In this document: positions 7,221 to 13,989 of the stretch, one piece after another
Layout: the number at the start of each line of letters is the position of its first letter
Numbering within the stretch: position 1 is the stretch's first letter
Assembly: GCA_947481355.1 (NCBI GenBank)
Contig: CANKGM010000020.1
Location: forward strand, 1-15,153
Source: Chitinophagaceae bacterium
GTDB lineage: Bacteria > Bacteroidota > Bacteroidia > Chitinophagales > Chitinophagaceae
DNA: 15,153 nt
Reading direction: 5' to 3'
The notes under the pieces: model-generated
The model's input: only the letters and a program-made list of their open reading frames with translations
Told to the model about the DNA's origin: nothing
Database searches by the model: none
Program-made: the position numbers and the translations under genes

Positions 7221-9647
7221 ATGACGATATCATATAAATGGTTAATGGATTATTTCGGTGAAGCAATTGAACCCGAAAAGCTAATGAGCATACTCAACTC
7301 GATTGGCCTTGAAGTAGAAGGAATCGAAGCATTTCAAGAAATAAAAGGAAATCTCGTTGGATTGATCGTAGGTGAAGTACTTACCGTAATAAAACATCCA
7401 AACGCCGACAAATTATCCGTAACAGAAGTTAATATAGGCCTAGAAGTTCCCATACAAATTGTTTGTGGTGCTCCAAACGTAGCCGCAGGGCAAAAAGTAA
7501 TTGTCGCACCTGTAGGAACAACAATTTATCCTACATCAGGCGAACCCCTAACCATGAAAGCAATGAAAATAAGGGGTATTGAAAGTTATGGTATGATTTG
7601 TGCAGATGATGAAATTGGGCTAGGCTCAGATCATAGTGGTATACATCTCCTAGAGGGAACAGCATCAGTAGGAGCTGCAGCAGCATCACTATTTGACCCA
7701 TATGAAGATCAAGTGATTTCAATAGGTCTAACCCCAAATAGAAGCGACGCAATGAGTCACTTGGGAGTAGCCAGAGATGTTTGTGCCTACTTAAATCATC
7801 ATGAAGGGCTTTCACTCTCACCAATCATAAAACTAAGTAATGCCATTCCAGCGTTTGAAAGTCCTTGTCCGATAAACGTCACCATTGAAAATACAGAAGA
7901 CTGCATTCGTTATGCTGGAATATTAATTCAGGATGTGGTAGTGGCTCCGTCACCAAAATGGATACAACAACGATTAAAAGCAATAGGTCAACGACCGATC
8001 AATAACATTGTCGATATCACCAACTATTTGTTGCATGATACCGGACAACCGCTTCATGCATTTGATGCAGATAAAATAAAAGGAAATACAATCAAGGTTA
8101 AAAACGTATCATCAGGAACTTTATTTAAAAGCCTTGATGAAAAAGACAGAAAGCTTGATGCTGGTGATTTAATGATATGCGATAATGACAATACCGCTTT
8201 ATGTATGGGTGGTGTATTTGGTGGTATTGATAGTGGCGTAAATCCACAAACAAAGAATTTATTTCTAGAAAGCGCATTCTTCAATCCTGTCACCATCCGT
8301 AAATCTTCCTTTAGGCACAACCTAAGAACAGATGCCGCTATGCACTTTGAAAAAGGTGTTGACATCGGACAAACAGTTGATGTGTTAAAAAAGGCAGCAA
8401 ACTTAGTGTGCACAAATGCTTCAGGGGTTATTAAAAGCAATCTAATAGATGTTTACCCTACGGTTCAAAATCGAGTAAGCATCACATTACAGTACGACTA
8501 CCTTCGAAAAATGAGTGGAAAACAATATGCCGAATCCACTGTTAAAAATATCTTATTGGGACTAGGGTTTGCCACGCTTAATGAAAATGAAAAAGCCATC
8601 ACAGTACAACCACCTTCTCACAAAACAGATATATCAATACCGGCAGATATTGTTGAGGAAGTAATGAGAATTGATGGATTTGACAATATTGAAATCCCAA
8701 CTACCATTATGATTTCGCCATCAGTTTCTGGCGCAAATAAAAATCATCATCTAAAAGAAAAACTTTCAAACGGATTAGTTGGAATGGGCTTTAATGAAAT
8801 GCTCAACAATTCCATAACCCATAGCGAAAACTATACGCCAGAAGAAATGAAGTCTGCGGTTAAAATGTTAAACAACCTCAGCGCAGAACTTGATACACTA
8901 AGGCTATCAATGCTTGAAACAGGATTGCAAACAATTTCTAGAAACCTGAATCACCGAAATGAAAACCTCAAATTATTTGAATTTGGAAAGACCTATTCAA
9001 AAAAAGGAAAATCCTTTAACGAAGAAGATCATCTTGCCTTATTCACTACTGGCAATGTAACAGAAACAGCCTGGAACAGAAAAGAAACTTCAGCAGACCT
9101 ATTCTATATAAAAGGCATTCTTGAATCATTAAAAGTTCAATCTGGGATTCAAACAATAACGCTTCAAGTAAGTTCACACGATCGTTTTGAGTACCTTATG
9201 GAGGGAAAGCATCTCGATAACACACTCGTTACGTTTGGCAAACCTTCAGACGAAACACTAAAAAAATTCGACATCCGAGTACCGGTGATATACATGGACA
9301 TTCATTGGGCGAATTGGGTAGATGCGGCCAATCAAGTAAACCTCCGTTTCAAAGACATTTCAAAATTCCCTTCTGTACAACGCGACCTGTCGTTTGTTCT
9401 AGATAAAAGCACGCCATTTTCGGCCATTGAAGATATACTAAAGGACCTTTCTATCATTGAATTGAAATCATATAGACTTTTTGATATTTTCGAAAGCGAT
9501 AAATTAGGCAAGGACAAACAGTCCCTTGCAATGAATTTTATTTTCCAGAATGAAAATAAGACCTTGAAAGACGAAGAAATTGATAAATGGATGACTCGCA
9601 TTAGCGACAAAATACAATCAACTATTCAGGCTGAGATCAGAAAATAA
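7221..9647 (+). CDS. pheT: Phenylalanine--tRNA ligase beta subunit
   Basis: 808 residues, the usual length. With the alpha subunit PheS, encoded elsewhere, it forms the alpha2-beta2 enzyme that charges tRNA-Phe. The beta chain contributes tRNA binding and editing of mischarged Tyr. In order: an N-terminal segment MTISYKWLMDYF, an OB-fold tRNA-binding domain (about 40-150; HPNADKLSV, VCGAPNV, GTTIYP), the B3/B4 editing domain (about 210-380; NNIVDITNYLLHDTGQPLHA), the B5 domain (about 400-475), the catalytic-like core, and a C-terminal ferredoxin-fold anticodon-binding domain starting near KFPSVQRDLSFVLD. The ATG at 7221 gives the standard N-terminus. The frame extends back to a TTG at 7197, but that TTG is part of the promoter -7 box. 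AGGAG at 7213-7217 is close to the ATG. A small coiled-coil gene follows after 2 nt. Confidence 0.97.
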   Translation: MTISYKWLMDYFGEAIEPEKLMSILNSIGLEVEGIEAFQEIKGNLVGLIVGEVLTVIKHPNADKLSVTEVNIGLEVPIQIVCGAPNVAAGQKVIVAPVGTTIYPTSGEPLTMKAMKIRGIESYGMICADDEIGLGSDHSGIHLLEGTASVGAAAASLFDPYEDQVISIGLTPNRSDAMSHLGVARDVCAYLNHHEGLSLSPIIKLSNAIPAFESPCPINVTIENTEDCIRYAGILIQDVVVAPSPKWIQQRLKAIGQRPINNIVDITNYLLHDTGQPLHAFDADKIKGNTIKVKNVSSGTLFKSLDEKDRKLDAGDLMICDNDNTALCMGGVFGGIDSGVNPQTKNLFLESAFFNPVTIRKSSFRHNLRTDAAMHFEKGVDIGQTVDVLKKAANLVCTNASGVIKSNLIDVYPTVQNRVSITLQYDYLRKMSGKQYAESTVKNILLGLGFATLNENEKAITVQPPSHKTDISIPADIVEEVMRIDGFDNIEIPTTIMISPSVSGANKNHHLKEKLSNGLVGMGFNEMLNNSITHSENYTPEEMKSAVKMLNNLSAELDTLRLSMLETGLQTISRNLNHRNENLKLFEFGKTYSKKGKSFNEEDHLALFTTGNVTETAWNRKETSADLFYIKGILESLKVQSGIQTITLQVSSHDRFEYLMEGKHLDNTLVTFGKPSDETLKKFDIRVPVIYMDIHWANWVDAANQVNLRFKDISKFPSVQRDLSFVLDKSTPFSAIEDILKDLSIIELKSYRLFDIFESDKLGKDKQSLAMNFIFQNENKTLKDEEIDKWMTRISDKIQSTIQAEIRK

Positions 9648-9649
9648 CA

Positions 9650-9943
9650 ATGTCTATCCACGATGAACATATCAAGCGAATAGAGGAAAAGCTCAGCAAG
9701 CTATTGAGCAGGTTAAAGGAATTAGAGAAAGAAAACGAACGTCTTCAAAAAGAGCTACTTAACAAGAATGTGATTTGTGAGGACTTAAGAAAAAAAGCAG
9801 ATCAACTAGAACTAGGGATTAACTTGCATAAGGCATCTGAATCTCAAGACGCCCAAATTTCAAGAAACGCATTAGATAAAAAAATCAACGAGTACATCAA
9901 AGAAATTGATCGATGCATTGCATTGCTAGGCGATCAAGATTAA
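9650..9943 (+). CDS. Small coiled-coil protein, possible divisome-associated factor
   Basis: 97 residues, nearly all predicted alpha-helix and strongly charged. Residues 5-55 show heptad spacing of Leu/Ile (IEEKLSKLLSRLKELEKENE), as expected of a parallel coiled coil. A second helical segment (about 70-92) ends in CIALLGDQD. There is no signal peptide and no membrane segment, so it is probably cytoplasmic. It starts 2 nt after pheT, so translation is probably coupled. In many Bacteroidota, as I recall, a short coiled-coil gene of this kind sits between pheT and zapA, and some are annotated as ZapB-like. I infer a possible role with ZapA at the division ring from position and shape only; no residue proves it. 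The stop overlaps the convergent gene's stop by 3 nt. Confidence 0.82.
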   Translation: MSIHDEHIKRIEEKLSKLLSRLKELEKENERLQKELLNKNVICEDLRKKADQLELGINLHKASESQDAQISRNALDKKINEYIKEIDRCIALLGDQD

Positions 9944-10194
9944 ATTCGTTTCACAATCTTTGTCTCCACCGTCTCGTTTCCCTGAGCGCATTCGAGTGTG
10001 TAAATCCCGTAAGGAAGATCATTTAATCCCTCCCAATTAAAGAACACATTAGCGTGTGTGACTTTTTTTTCTGTTTTACAGCAAATTTTACCATCTTCAT
10101 TACGGAGTGAAAACAGCAGAGGCATGGCAAAGGCCTCTCTAACCTCTATAATAAGGTTGTCGATAAAACTGGCAGCACATGGTTTTGCAAACAT
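9940..10194 (-). CDS. Small protein resembling a type IX secretion C-terminal sorting domain
   Basis: 84 residues, no confident family assignment. The C-terminal two thirds follow the pattern of the type A sorting domain (Por secretion tail): a beta strand LIIEVREAF, then FSLRNEDGKI, a variable strand, and LNDLPYGIYTLEC followed by GNETVETKIVKRI. The LPxGxYxL...G...KxVK ending is the most convincing part. What is missing is equally clear: there is no cargo domain, no recognisable signal peptide, and no PNP motif at the start of the domain. The ATG at 10194 is the only ATG, GTG or TTG available upstream before an in-frame stop. The gene is the only minus-strand gene in this run and separates the coiled-coil gene from zapA. 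It could be a free-standing beta-sandwich protein, a remnant of a larger secreted protein, or a spurious frame, though the domain pattern argues against the last. Confidence 0.6.
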   Translation of the reverse strand: MFAKPCAASFIDNLIIEVREAFAMPLLFSLRNEDGKICCKTEKKVTHANVFFNWEGLNDLPYGIYTLECAQGNETVETKIVKRI

Positions 10195-10254
10195 AAGAGT
10201 GGCTTTATATAAAATGAACGTCTTGTTTTGCTTCCTAGTGTGTGAACCTTAAAC

Positions 10255-10262
10255 TAACTTTA
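10255..10262 (+). promoter_or_regulatory. Possible -7 promoter element of zapA
   Basis: TAACTTTA has one mismatch to TAnnTTTG and ends 24 nt before the zapA ATG. A TTTTG at 10226-10230 lies 24 nt upstream of it, slightly beyond usual spacing. Because the preceding gene is on the other strand, zapA needs its own promoter in this 92-nt gap. Confidence 0.3.
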
Positions 10263-10286
10263 AACGAGAGTAGAACTTTAATAAGC

Positions 10287-10592
10287 ATGGAAAATTTAAT
10301 ACCAGTAAACCTAATCATCGGAGATCGATCATATCGTGTGAAAGTAAAAACCGAAGATGAAGAGACAGTCCGTAAAATAACGAAGCAGTTAAATGATAAG
10401 CTACGTAATTTCAAGGCAGAATATTCAGGGAAAGACATGCAAGATTACCTAGTGATGGTTCTACTTTCTTACGTTACTGAAACACAATCTAGCCAGATCC
10501 CAACTGCAGATAATACTAACATAGAATTTTTAGAAAAAATAGAGAGCCTACTTGACAAAGCATTGGTAAGAGCAGAAGCTTTAAAAGACTAA
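10287..10592 (+). CDS. zapA: Cell division protein ZapA
   Basis: 101 residues, a typical length. ZapA binds FtsZ and cross-links its filaments in the cytoplasm, promoting Z-ring assembly. The N-terminal globular part contains VNLIIGDRSYRVKVKTEDEETVRKITKQLNDKL, matching the ZapA signature of a short beta hairpin followed by a helix. The C-terminal half (about residues 48-101) is a long dimerising coiled coil. The ATG at 10287 begins the conserved part; a frame extending to a GTG at 10242 adds residues that do not look like ZapA and overlaps the likely promoter. The isomerase-like gene begins 10 nt after the stop, so the two probably share a transcript. Confidence 0.9.
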   Translation: MENLIPVNLIIGDRSYRVKVKTEDEETVRKITKQLNDKLRNFKAEYSGKDMQDYLVMVLLSYVTETQSSQIPTADNTNIEFLEKIESLLDKALVRAEALKD

Positions 10593-10602
10593 AAATCCCA
10601 CT

Positions 10603-11463
10603 TTGAAATTTTTCATCCCCGGCATCTTTTTCTTGTTGTGCATATGCACCCTGAAGGCACAGCCCTTTAAACCAAAATTTTTCTGCTTTGAAGATGCCTT
10701 CCTAGAACACCATACACATGATCCCAAATACCAAGCAAGCTTGATAAAAAAACTTGGGTTTGATGGAATGGAGATCATGGGACTAGATGGTATTGAAGAG
10801 AAAATGGTTGAACTCGACAAGGCAACCCTTCAGTTGTTCATGGTATACATCGCAATTGATATTGACAGCAAAACCCCGTTTGATGCAAGGCTATTAGATT
10901 TCATCAAAAAGGCAGATCATAAAGGGATAAGCCTCTGGCTGCACATTTTAAGTAAAAAAATACATTCCTCAGATAGCGCAGGGGATGCGTTATGTATACC
11001 CATTATCCAACAGATTGCTGATACGGCACAACAACATGGCGTCAAGATTGCGCTCTATCCACACACTGGTTTTTGGCTTGAAACCATTGACGACAGCTAT
11101 AGAGTAGCTCAAAAAGTGAACAGAAGAAATGTAGGTGCTGTTTTCAACTTATGCCACTACCTAAAGGTGGATGATAAAGTGAAATTAGAAGAAAAGCTGA
11201 TCCGTGTAATCCCACTTTTAAGTGCTGTTTCAATAAATGGCGCTGACGATGGGGAAACAAACCAGATGCAATGGGATCGATTAATACAGCCCCTTGGCAA
11301 GGGCACTTTTAATGTTCTTTCCGTACTACAAATACTAAAGAAAAATCATTACACTGGCCCAATAGGACTGCAATGCTTTGGGATTCCAGGTAATCCAGAA
11401 GACTTTCTAGCGTTCTCCATGGACAGTTGGAAGTCTTTTCTATCTCAAGGGCTAAAAGATTAA
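10603..11463 (+). CDS. Secreted sugar phosphate isomerase/epimerase-like TIM-barrel protein
   Basis: 286 residues. A signal peptide (MKFFIPGIFFLLCICTLKA, probable cleavage before QPF) precedes a xylose-isomerase-like TIM barrel of the AP endonuclease 2 superfamily. Family features include KKLGFDGMEI (about 49-58), IALYPHTGFW (149-158), VGAVFNLCHYLKVD (177-190) and GPIGLQCFGI near the end. His185 is in the position of a metal ligand, while IALYPH has Tyr152 where catalytically characterised relatives often have a glutamate; this YPH form is, as far as I recall, common among secreted homologues. Substrate and reaction are unknown. The start must be TTG at 10603: no ATG or GTG in frame precedes the barrel, and TTG is followed directly by the signal peptide. 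There is no lipobox, so a periplasmic soluble protein is likely. A hairpin terminator follows. Confidence 0.8.
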   Translation: MKFFIPGIFFLLCICTLKAQPFKPKFFCFEDAFLEHHTHDPKYQASLIKKLGFDGMEIMGLDGIEEKMVELDKATLQLFMVYIAIDIDSKTPFDARLLDFIKKADHKGISLWLHILSKKIHSSDSAGDALCIPIIQQIADTAQQHGVKIALYPHTGFWLETIDDSYRVAQKVNRRNVGAVFNLCHYLKVDDKVKLEEKLIRVIPLLSAVSINGADDGETNQMQWDRLIQPLGKGTFNVLSVLQILKKNHYTGPIGLQCFGIPGNPEDFLAFSMDSWKSFLSQGLKD

Positions 11464-11486
11464 CAAGGTTATAAATTGATCTTCCC

Positions 11487-11515
11487 CAGCCCATCATCTA
11501 ATATGGCTGTTTTTT
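11487..11515 (+). terminator. Intrinsic terminator after the zapA-isomerase unit
   Basis: CAGCC at 11487-11491 pairs with GGCTG at 11505-11509. Two more A-T pairs form across a one-base C bulge, and six T follow at 11510-11515. It lies 24 nt after the isomerase-like gene and separates that unit from rny. Confidence 0.7.
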
Positions 11516-11596
11516 CATACCTTGCAGATATTGCATAGTACAGTGTGCAATACTATTCGCAGAGATTGATTATGAAACAGAAAAAAACAATTATTC

Positions 11597-13165
11597 ATGG
11601 AATCGCAACTCATCATACCCATCATCACAGGGATTTTGGCAGCAATTGCTGGCCTTGGACTGGGTAAACTTATTTTCGCAAAAAATACAGAAGCTAAAGT
11701 AGCCGAAGCAAGAAAGCAGGCAGAACAAATCATTTCAGACGCAACATTTAAAGCGGAGAATCTTAAAAAAGAGAAGCTCCTTGAGGCTAAAGAGAAATTT
11801 GTTCAGTTGAAATCCGAACAAGACCGTGATAACCTAGAAAGAAACCGAAAACTAGGCGATGCGGAAAATAGGATTAAACAAAAAGAGCAAGGAATCAACC
11901 AAAAAACCGAGGCTCTAGAGAAGCAAATCAAGGAGAATGACACCATTAAAGATCACCTTAATAGGCAGATTGAGATCGTCAATCAAAAAAGGACAGAGCT
12001 TGAAAAGCACCAAGAAGAGCATATCAGAAAGTTAGAAAAGATAGCTGGATTGAGCGCCGAAGACGCTAAAGCACAATTGATAGAAAGTCTCAAACAAGAA
12101 GCACAAACCAGAGCGCTATCTCTTCAACAGGAAATTATTGAGGACGCACGCTTGAGAGCAAACAAAGAAGCTAGAAAAATTATTATTCAATCTATTCAGC
12201 GTACTGCAGCCGAGCAGACTATTGAAAATACCGTAACTGTCTTCCATCTTGAAAGTGATGAAATCAAGGGTCAAATCATTGGTAGAGAAGGAAGAAACAT
12301 CAGGGCTATTGAAGCTGCAACTGGAGTAGATTTGGTTGTAGACGATACTCCAGAAGCTATTGTGCTTTCATCGTTTGATCCATTGCGTAGAGAGATTGCT
12401 AGATTAGCGTTACAACGCCTTGTAACGGATGGTAGAATCCATCCTGCACGTATTGAGGAAGTTGTTGAAAAAACGAGAAAACAACTTGAAGAGCAAGTGA
12501 TGGAAATTGGCGAGAGAACCATCATTGAACTCGGCATACACGGACTTCATAAAGAATTGGTAAGGATCGTAGGTAAGATGCGTTTCAGGTCGTCTTATGG
12601 CCAAAACCTATTGATGCACAGCAGAGAGGTAGCTAACTTATGTGGTATCATGGCGGCTGAGCTCGGAATGAATTCCAAACTTGCCAAAAGAGCAGGACTT
12701 CTCCATGATATTGGAAAAGTACCTGATGAGGAGACTGAACTTAGCCATGCATTATTGGGCGGAAAACTTGCCGAAAAGTATGGTGAGAATCCGGCTGTAG
12801 TAAATGCCATTGCAGCCCACCACGATGAAACTGAAATGCAATTTGTAATCTCTCCAATAATCCAAGCATGTGACGCCATCAGCGGGGCAAGACCTGGGGC
12901 TAGAAGGGAGATTATGCAGCAATATATCCAACGTATCAAGGACCTTGAAAACTTAGCACTGACCTATCCTGGGGTTGAAAAAGCCTATGCAATACAAGCA
13001 GGAAGGGAACTAAGGGTAATAGTTGAGGCGGACAAGGTAACTGATGGGGACAGCGAAAAGCTAAGCTTTGAGATGGCCCAACAGATCCAAACTGAAATGA
13101 CCTATCCAGGTCAGATTAAGGTTACGGTTATCCGTGAAAAGAGGACTGTGAACGTTGCCCGATAA
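11597..13165 (+). CDS. rny: Ribonuclease Y
   Basis: 522 residues, full length. RNase Y is a membrane-anchored endoribonuclease that initiates mRNA decay. One N-terminal membrane segment (about 5-27, LIIPIITGILAAIAGLGLGKLIF region) is followed by a long charged coiled coil (about 30-195). A KH RNA-binding domain then has IIGREGRNI (227-235) with Gly229 and Gly232 of the GxxG loop. The HD phosphohydrolase domain carries the metal ligands His341, His370-Asp371 (GLLHDIGK) and, further on, His408/His409 and Asp426. The C-terminal domain ends IKVTVIREKRTVNVAR. All catalytic residues are intact. The ATG at 11597 gives the standard N-terminus. A weak TTG and TACTATTC-like pair near 11531-11558 could be its promoter. 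rplS follows 86 nt downstream with its own strong promoter. Confidence 0.96.
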   Translation: MESQLIIPIITGILAAIAGLGLGKLIFAKNTEAKVAEARKQAEQIISDATFKAENLKKEKLLEAKEKFVQLKSEQDRDNLERNRKLGDAENRIKQKEQGINQKTEALEKQIKENDTIKDHLNRQIEIVNQKRTELEKHQEEHIRKLEKIAGLSAEDAKAQLIESLKQEAQTRALSLQQEIIEDARLRANKEARKIIIQSIQRTAAEQTIENTVTVFHLESDEIKGQIIGREGRNIRAIEAATGVDLVVDDTPEAIVLSSFDPLRREIARLALQRLVTDGRIHPARIEEVVEKTRKQLEEQVMEIGERTIIELGIHGLHKELVRIVGKMRFRSSYGQNLLMHSREVANLCGIMAAELGMNSKLAKRAGLLHDIGKVPDEETELSHALLGGKLAEKYGENPAVVNAIAAHHDETEMQFVISPIIQACDAISGARPGARREIMQQYIQRIKDLENLALTYPGVEKAYAIQAGRELRVIVEADKVTDGDSEKLSFEMAQQIQTEMTYPGQIKVTVIREKRTVNVAR

Positions 13166-13204
13166 GTTTGAAATGGGTCAGAAAAACCCAACCTTCATTT
13201 AATT

Positions 13205-13234
13205 TTGCTGAAATCTGAAATTCCATTACCTTCG
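13205..13234 (+). promoter_or_regulatory. Strong Bacteroidetes-type promoter of rplS
   Basis: TTTG ending at 13207 is followed after exactly 19 nt by TACCTTCG (13227-13234), one mismatch from TAnnTTTG. Transcription would begin near 13240, about 12 nt before the rplS ATG. Spacing equals that of the receptor promoter at 1366-1395. Confidence 0.75.
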
Positions 13235-13251
13235 CACTCCAAATTTTTGTT

Positions 13252-13605
13252 ATGAATCAAGCAATAGCATTCGTTCACGAGCAACTAACCCCATCGAATA
13301 ACTTCCCAAAGTTTAAGGCTGGAGATAGCATTACCGTAAACTATAAAATCATAGAAGGAAGCAAGGAAAGAATCCAAAGCTTCAAAGGTGATGTAATCAA
13401 GCGTCAAGGTCAAGGCGGAACCGCTACATTCACTGTTAGAAAAATTTCTGATGGCGTTGGCGTAGAAAGAACCTTCCCTGTTGCCTCTCCAAACATTGAA
13501 TCTGTTGTACTTCACAAAACAGGTAAAGTGCGTAGGGCCAAATTGTATTTCCTTAGAGAAAGAAGTGGTAAAAGCGCAAGGATTAAAGAAAAAAGAGTTA
13601 GATAA
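13252..13605 (+). CDS. rplS: 50S ribosomal protein bL19
   Basis: 117 residues, the usual length. bL19 lies at the 30S-50S interface of the large subunit. The motifs are standard: FKAGDSITVNYKIIEG (about 21-36), RIQSFKGDVIKRQGQG (40-55), TFTVRKISDGVGVERTFP (59-76) and the C-terminal VRRAKLYFLRERSGKSARIKE. The gene has its own promoter and is closed by a strong terminator 22 nt after its stop. In many bacteria rplS lies with rpsP, rimM and trmD; here it does not. It stands as a single-gene unit between rny and tatA, so it is regulated separately from those genes. Confidence 0.97.
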   Translation: MNQAIAFVHEQLTPSNNFPKFKAGDSITVNYKIIEGSKERIQSFKGDVIKRQGQGGTATFTVRKISDGVGVERTFPVASPNIESVVLHKTGKVRRAKLYFLRERSGKSARIKEKRVR

Positions 13606-13626
13606 TCTCATCCGAAATATTTTGTT

Positions 13627-13652
13627 AATCCCGCAAATGCGGGATTTTTTTT
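13627..13652 (+). terminator. Intrinsic terminator of rplS
   Basis: AATCCCGC (13627-13634) and GCGGGATT (13639-13646) form a perfect 8-bp stem with an AAAT loop. The stem runs into eight T at 13645-13652. This is the clearest terminator in the window. Confidence 0.92.
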
Positions 13653-13686
13653 GTGGCATAACCATACCGATGCCATTTAAATCCAT

Positions 13687-13694
13687 TAAATTTG
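13687..13694 (+). promoter_or_regulatory. -7 promoter element of tatA
   Basis: TAAATTTG matches TAnnTTTG exactly and ends 21 nt before the tatA ATG, the same distance as in pheT. No TTG is suitably spaced upstream. It follows the rplS terminator directly, so tatA needs its own promoter here. Confidence 0.6.
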
Positions 13695-13715
13695 TACTAC
13701 ATCAAAAAAGATTTT

Positions 13716-13928
13716 ATGTTATCCAATAACGCGTTTTTGCTTGCCATGCCTGGTGGTTCTGAGTGGATCTTTATCATCATTGCCGTATTGATTATGTTCG
13801 GAGGCCGAAAGATTCCTGAATTCATGCGTGGACTTGGAAAAGGCATACGTGAGTTTAATGATGCCAAATCAAACGTAAAAAAAGAGATAGAAGAAGGAAT
13901 GCAGGAAAAAGACAAGCCTGCTAACTAA
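13716..13928 (+). CDS. tatA: Sec-independent protein translocase subunit TatA/TatE
   Basis: 70 residues. TatA oligomerises to form the channel of the twin-arginine pathway, which exports folded proteins across the inner membrane. A short N-terminal segment ends in PGGSEWIF, followed by one membrane helix (about 16-29, IFIIIAVLIMFGG), the FGGRKIPEFMRGLGKGIREF hinge and amphipathic helix, and a charged, disordered tail. The conserved FG and the KIPE/RGLGK residues are present, placing it in TatA/E rather than TatB. The ATG at 13716 is preferred to a TTG at 13692, which is part of the promoter. tatC is not in the window. gatA begins about 60 nt later without an intervening terminator. Confidence 0.92.
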   Translation: MLSNNAFLLAMPGGSEWIFIIIAVLIMFGGRKIPEFMRGLGKGIREFNDAKSNVKKEIEEGMQEKDKPAN

Positions 13929-13989
13929 GTATCTTATCCATTTACCGTTCACTGACGTTAGTATCCACTAAGTAGATTCCTACATTATT

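Noticed and set aside
11464..11596. 6S RNA near zapA
   Set aside because: In some bacteria 6S RNA lies by zapA, but this gap is only 133 nt, contains a terminator, and shows no long bubble-shaped rod structure.
11572..11667. 31-codon upstream reading frame overlapping the rny start, His-rich
   Set aside because: It arises from out-of-frame reading of the conserved rny N-terminus; no separate evidence of coding.
13174..13190. TGGGT/ACCCA hairpin after rny as a terminator
   Set aside because: Only five base pairs and no T run directly after it.
13924..13974. Direct repeat ACTAAGTA and short CTAAC/GTTAG pair between tatA and gatA
   Set aside because: Too short for a terminator or repeat element; probably chance in AT-rich spacer.
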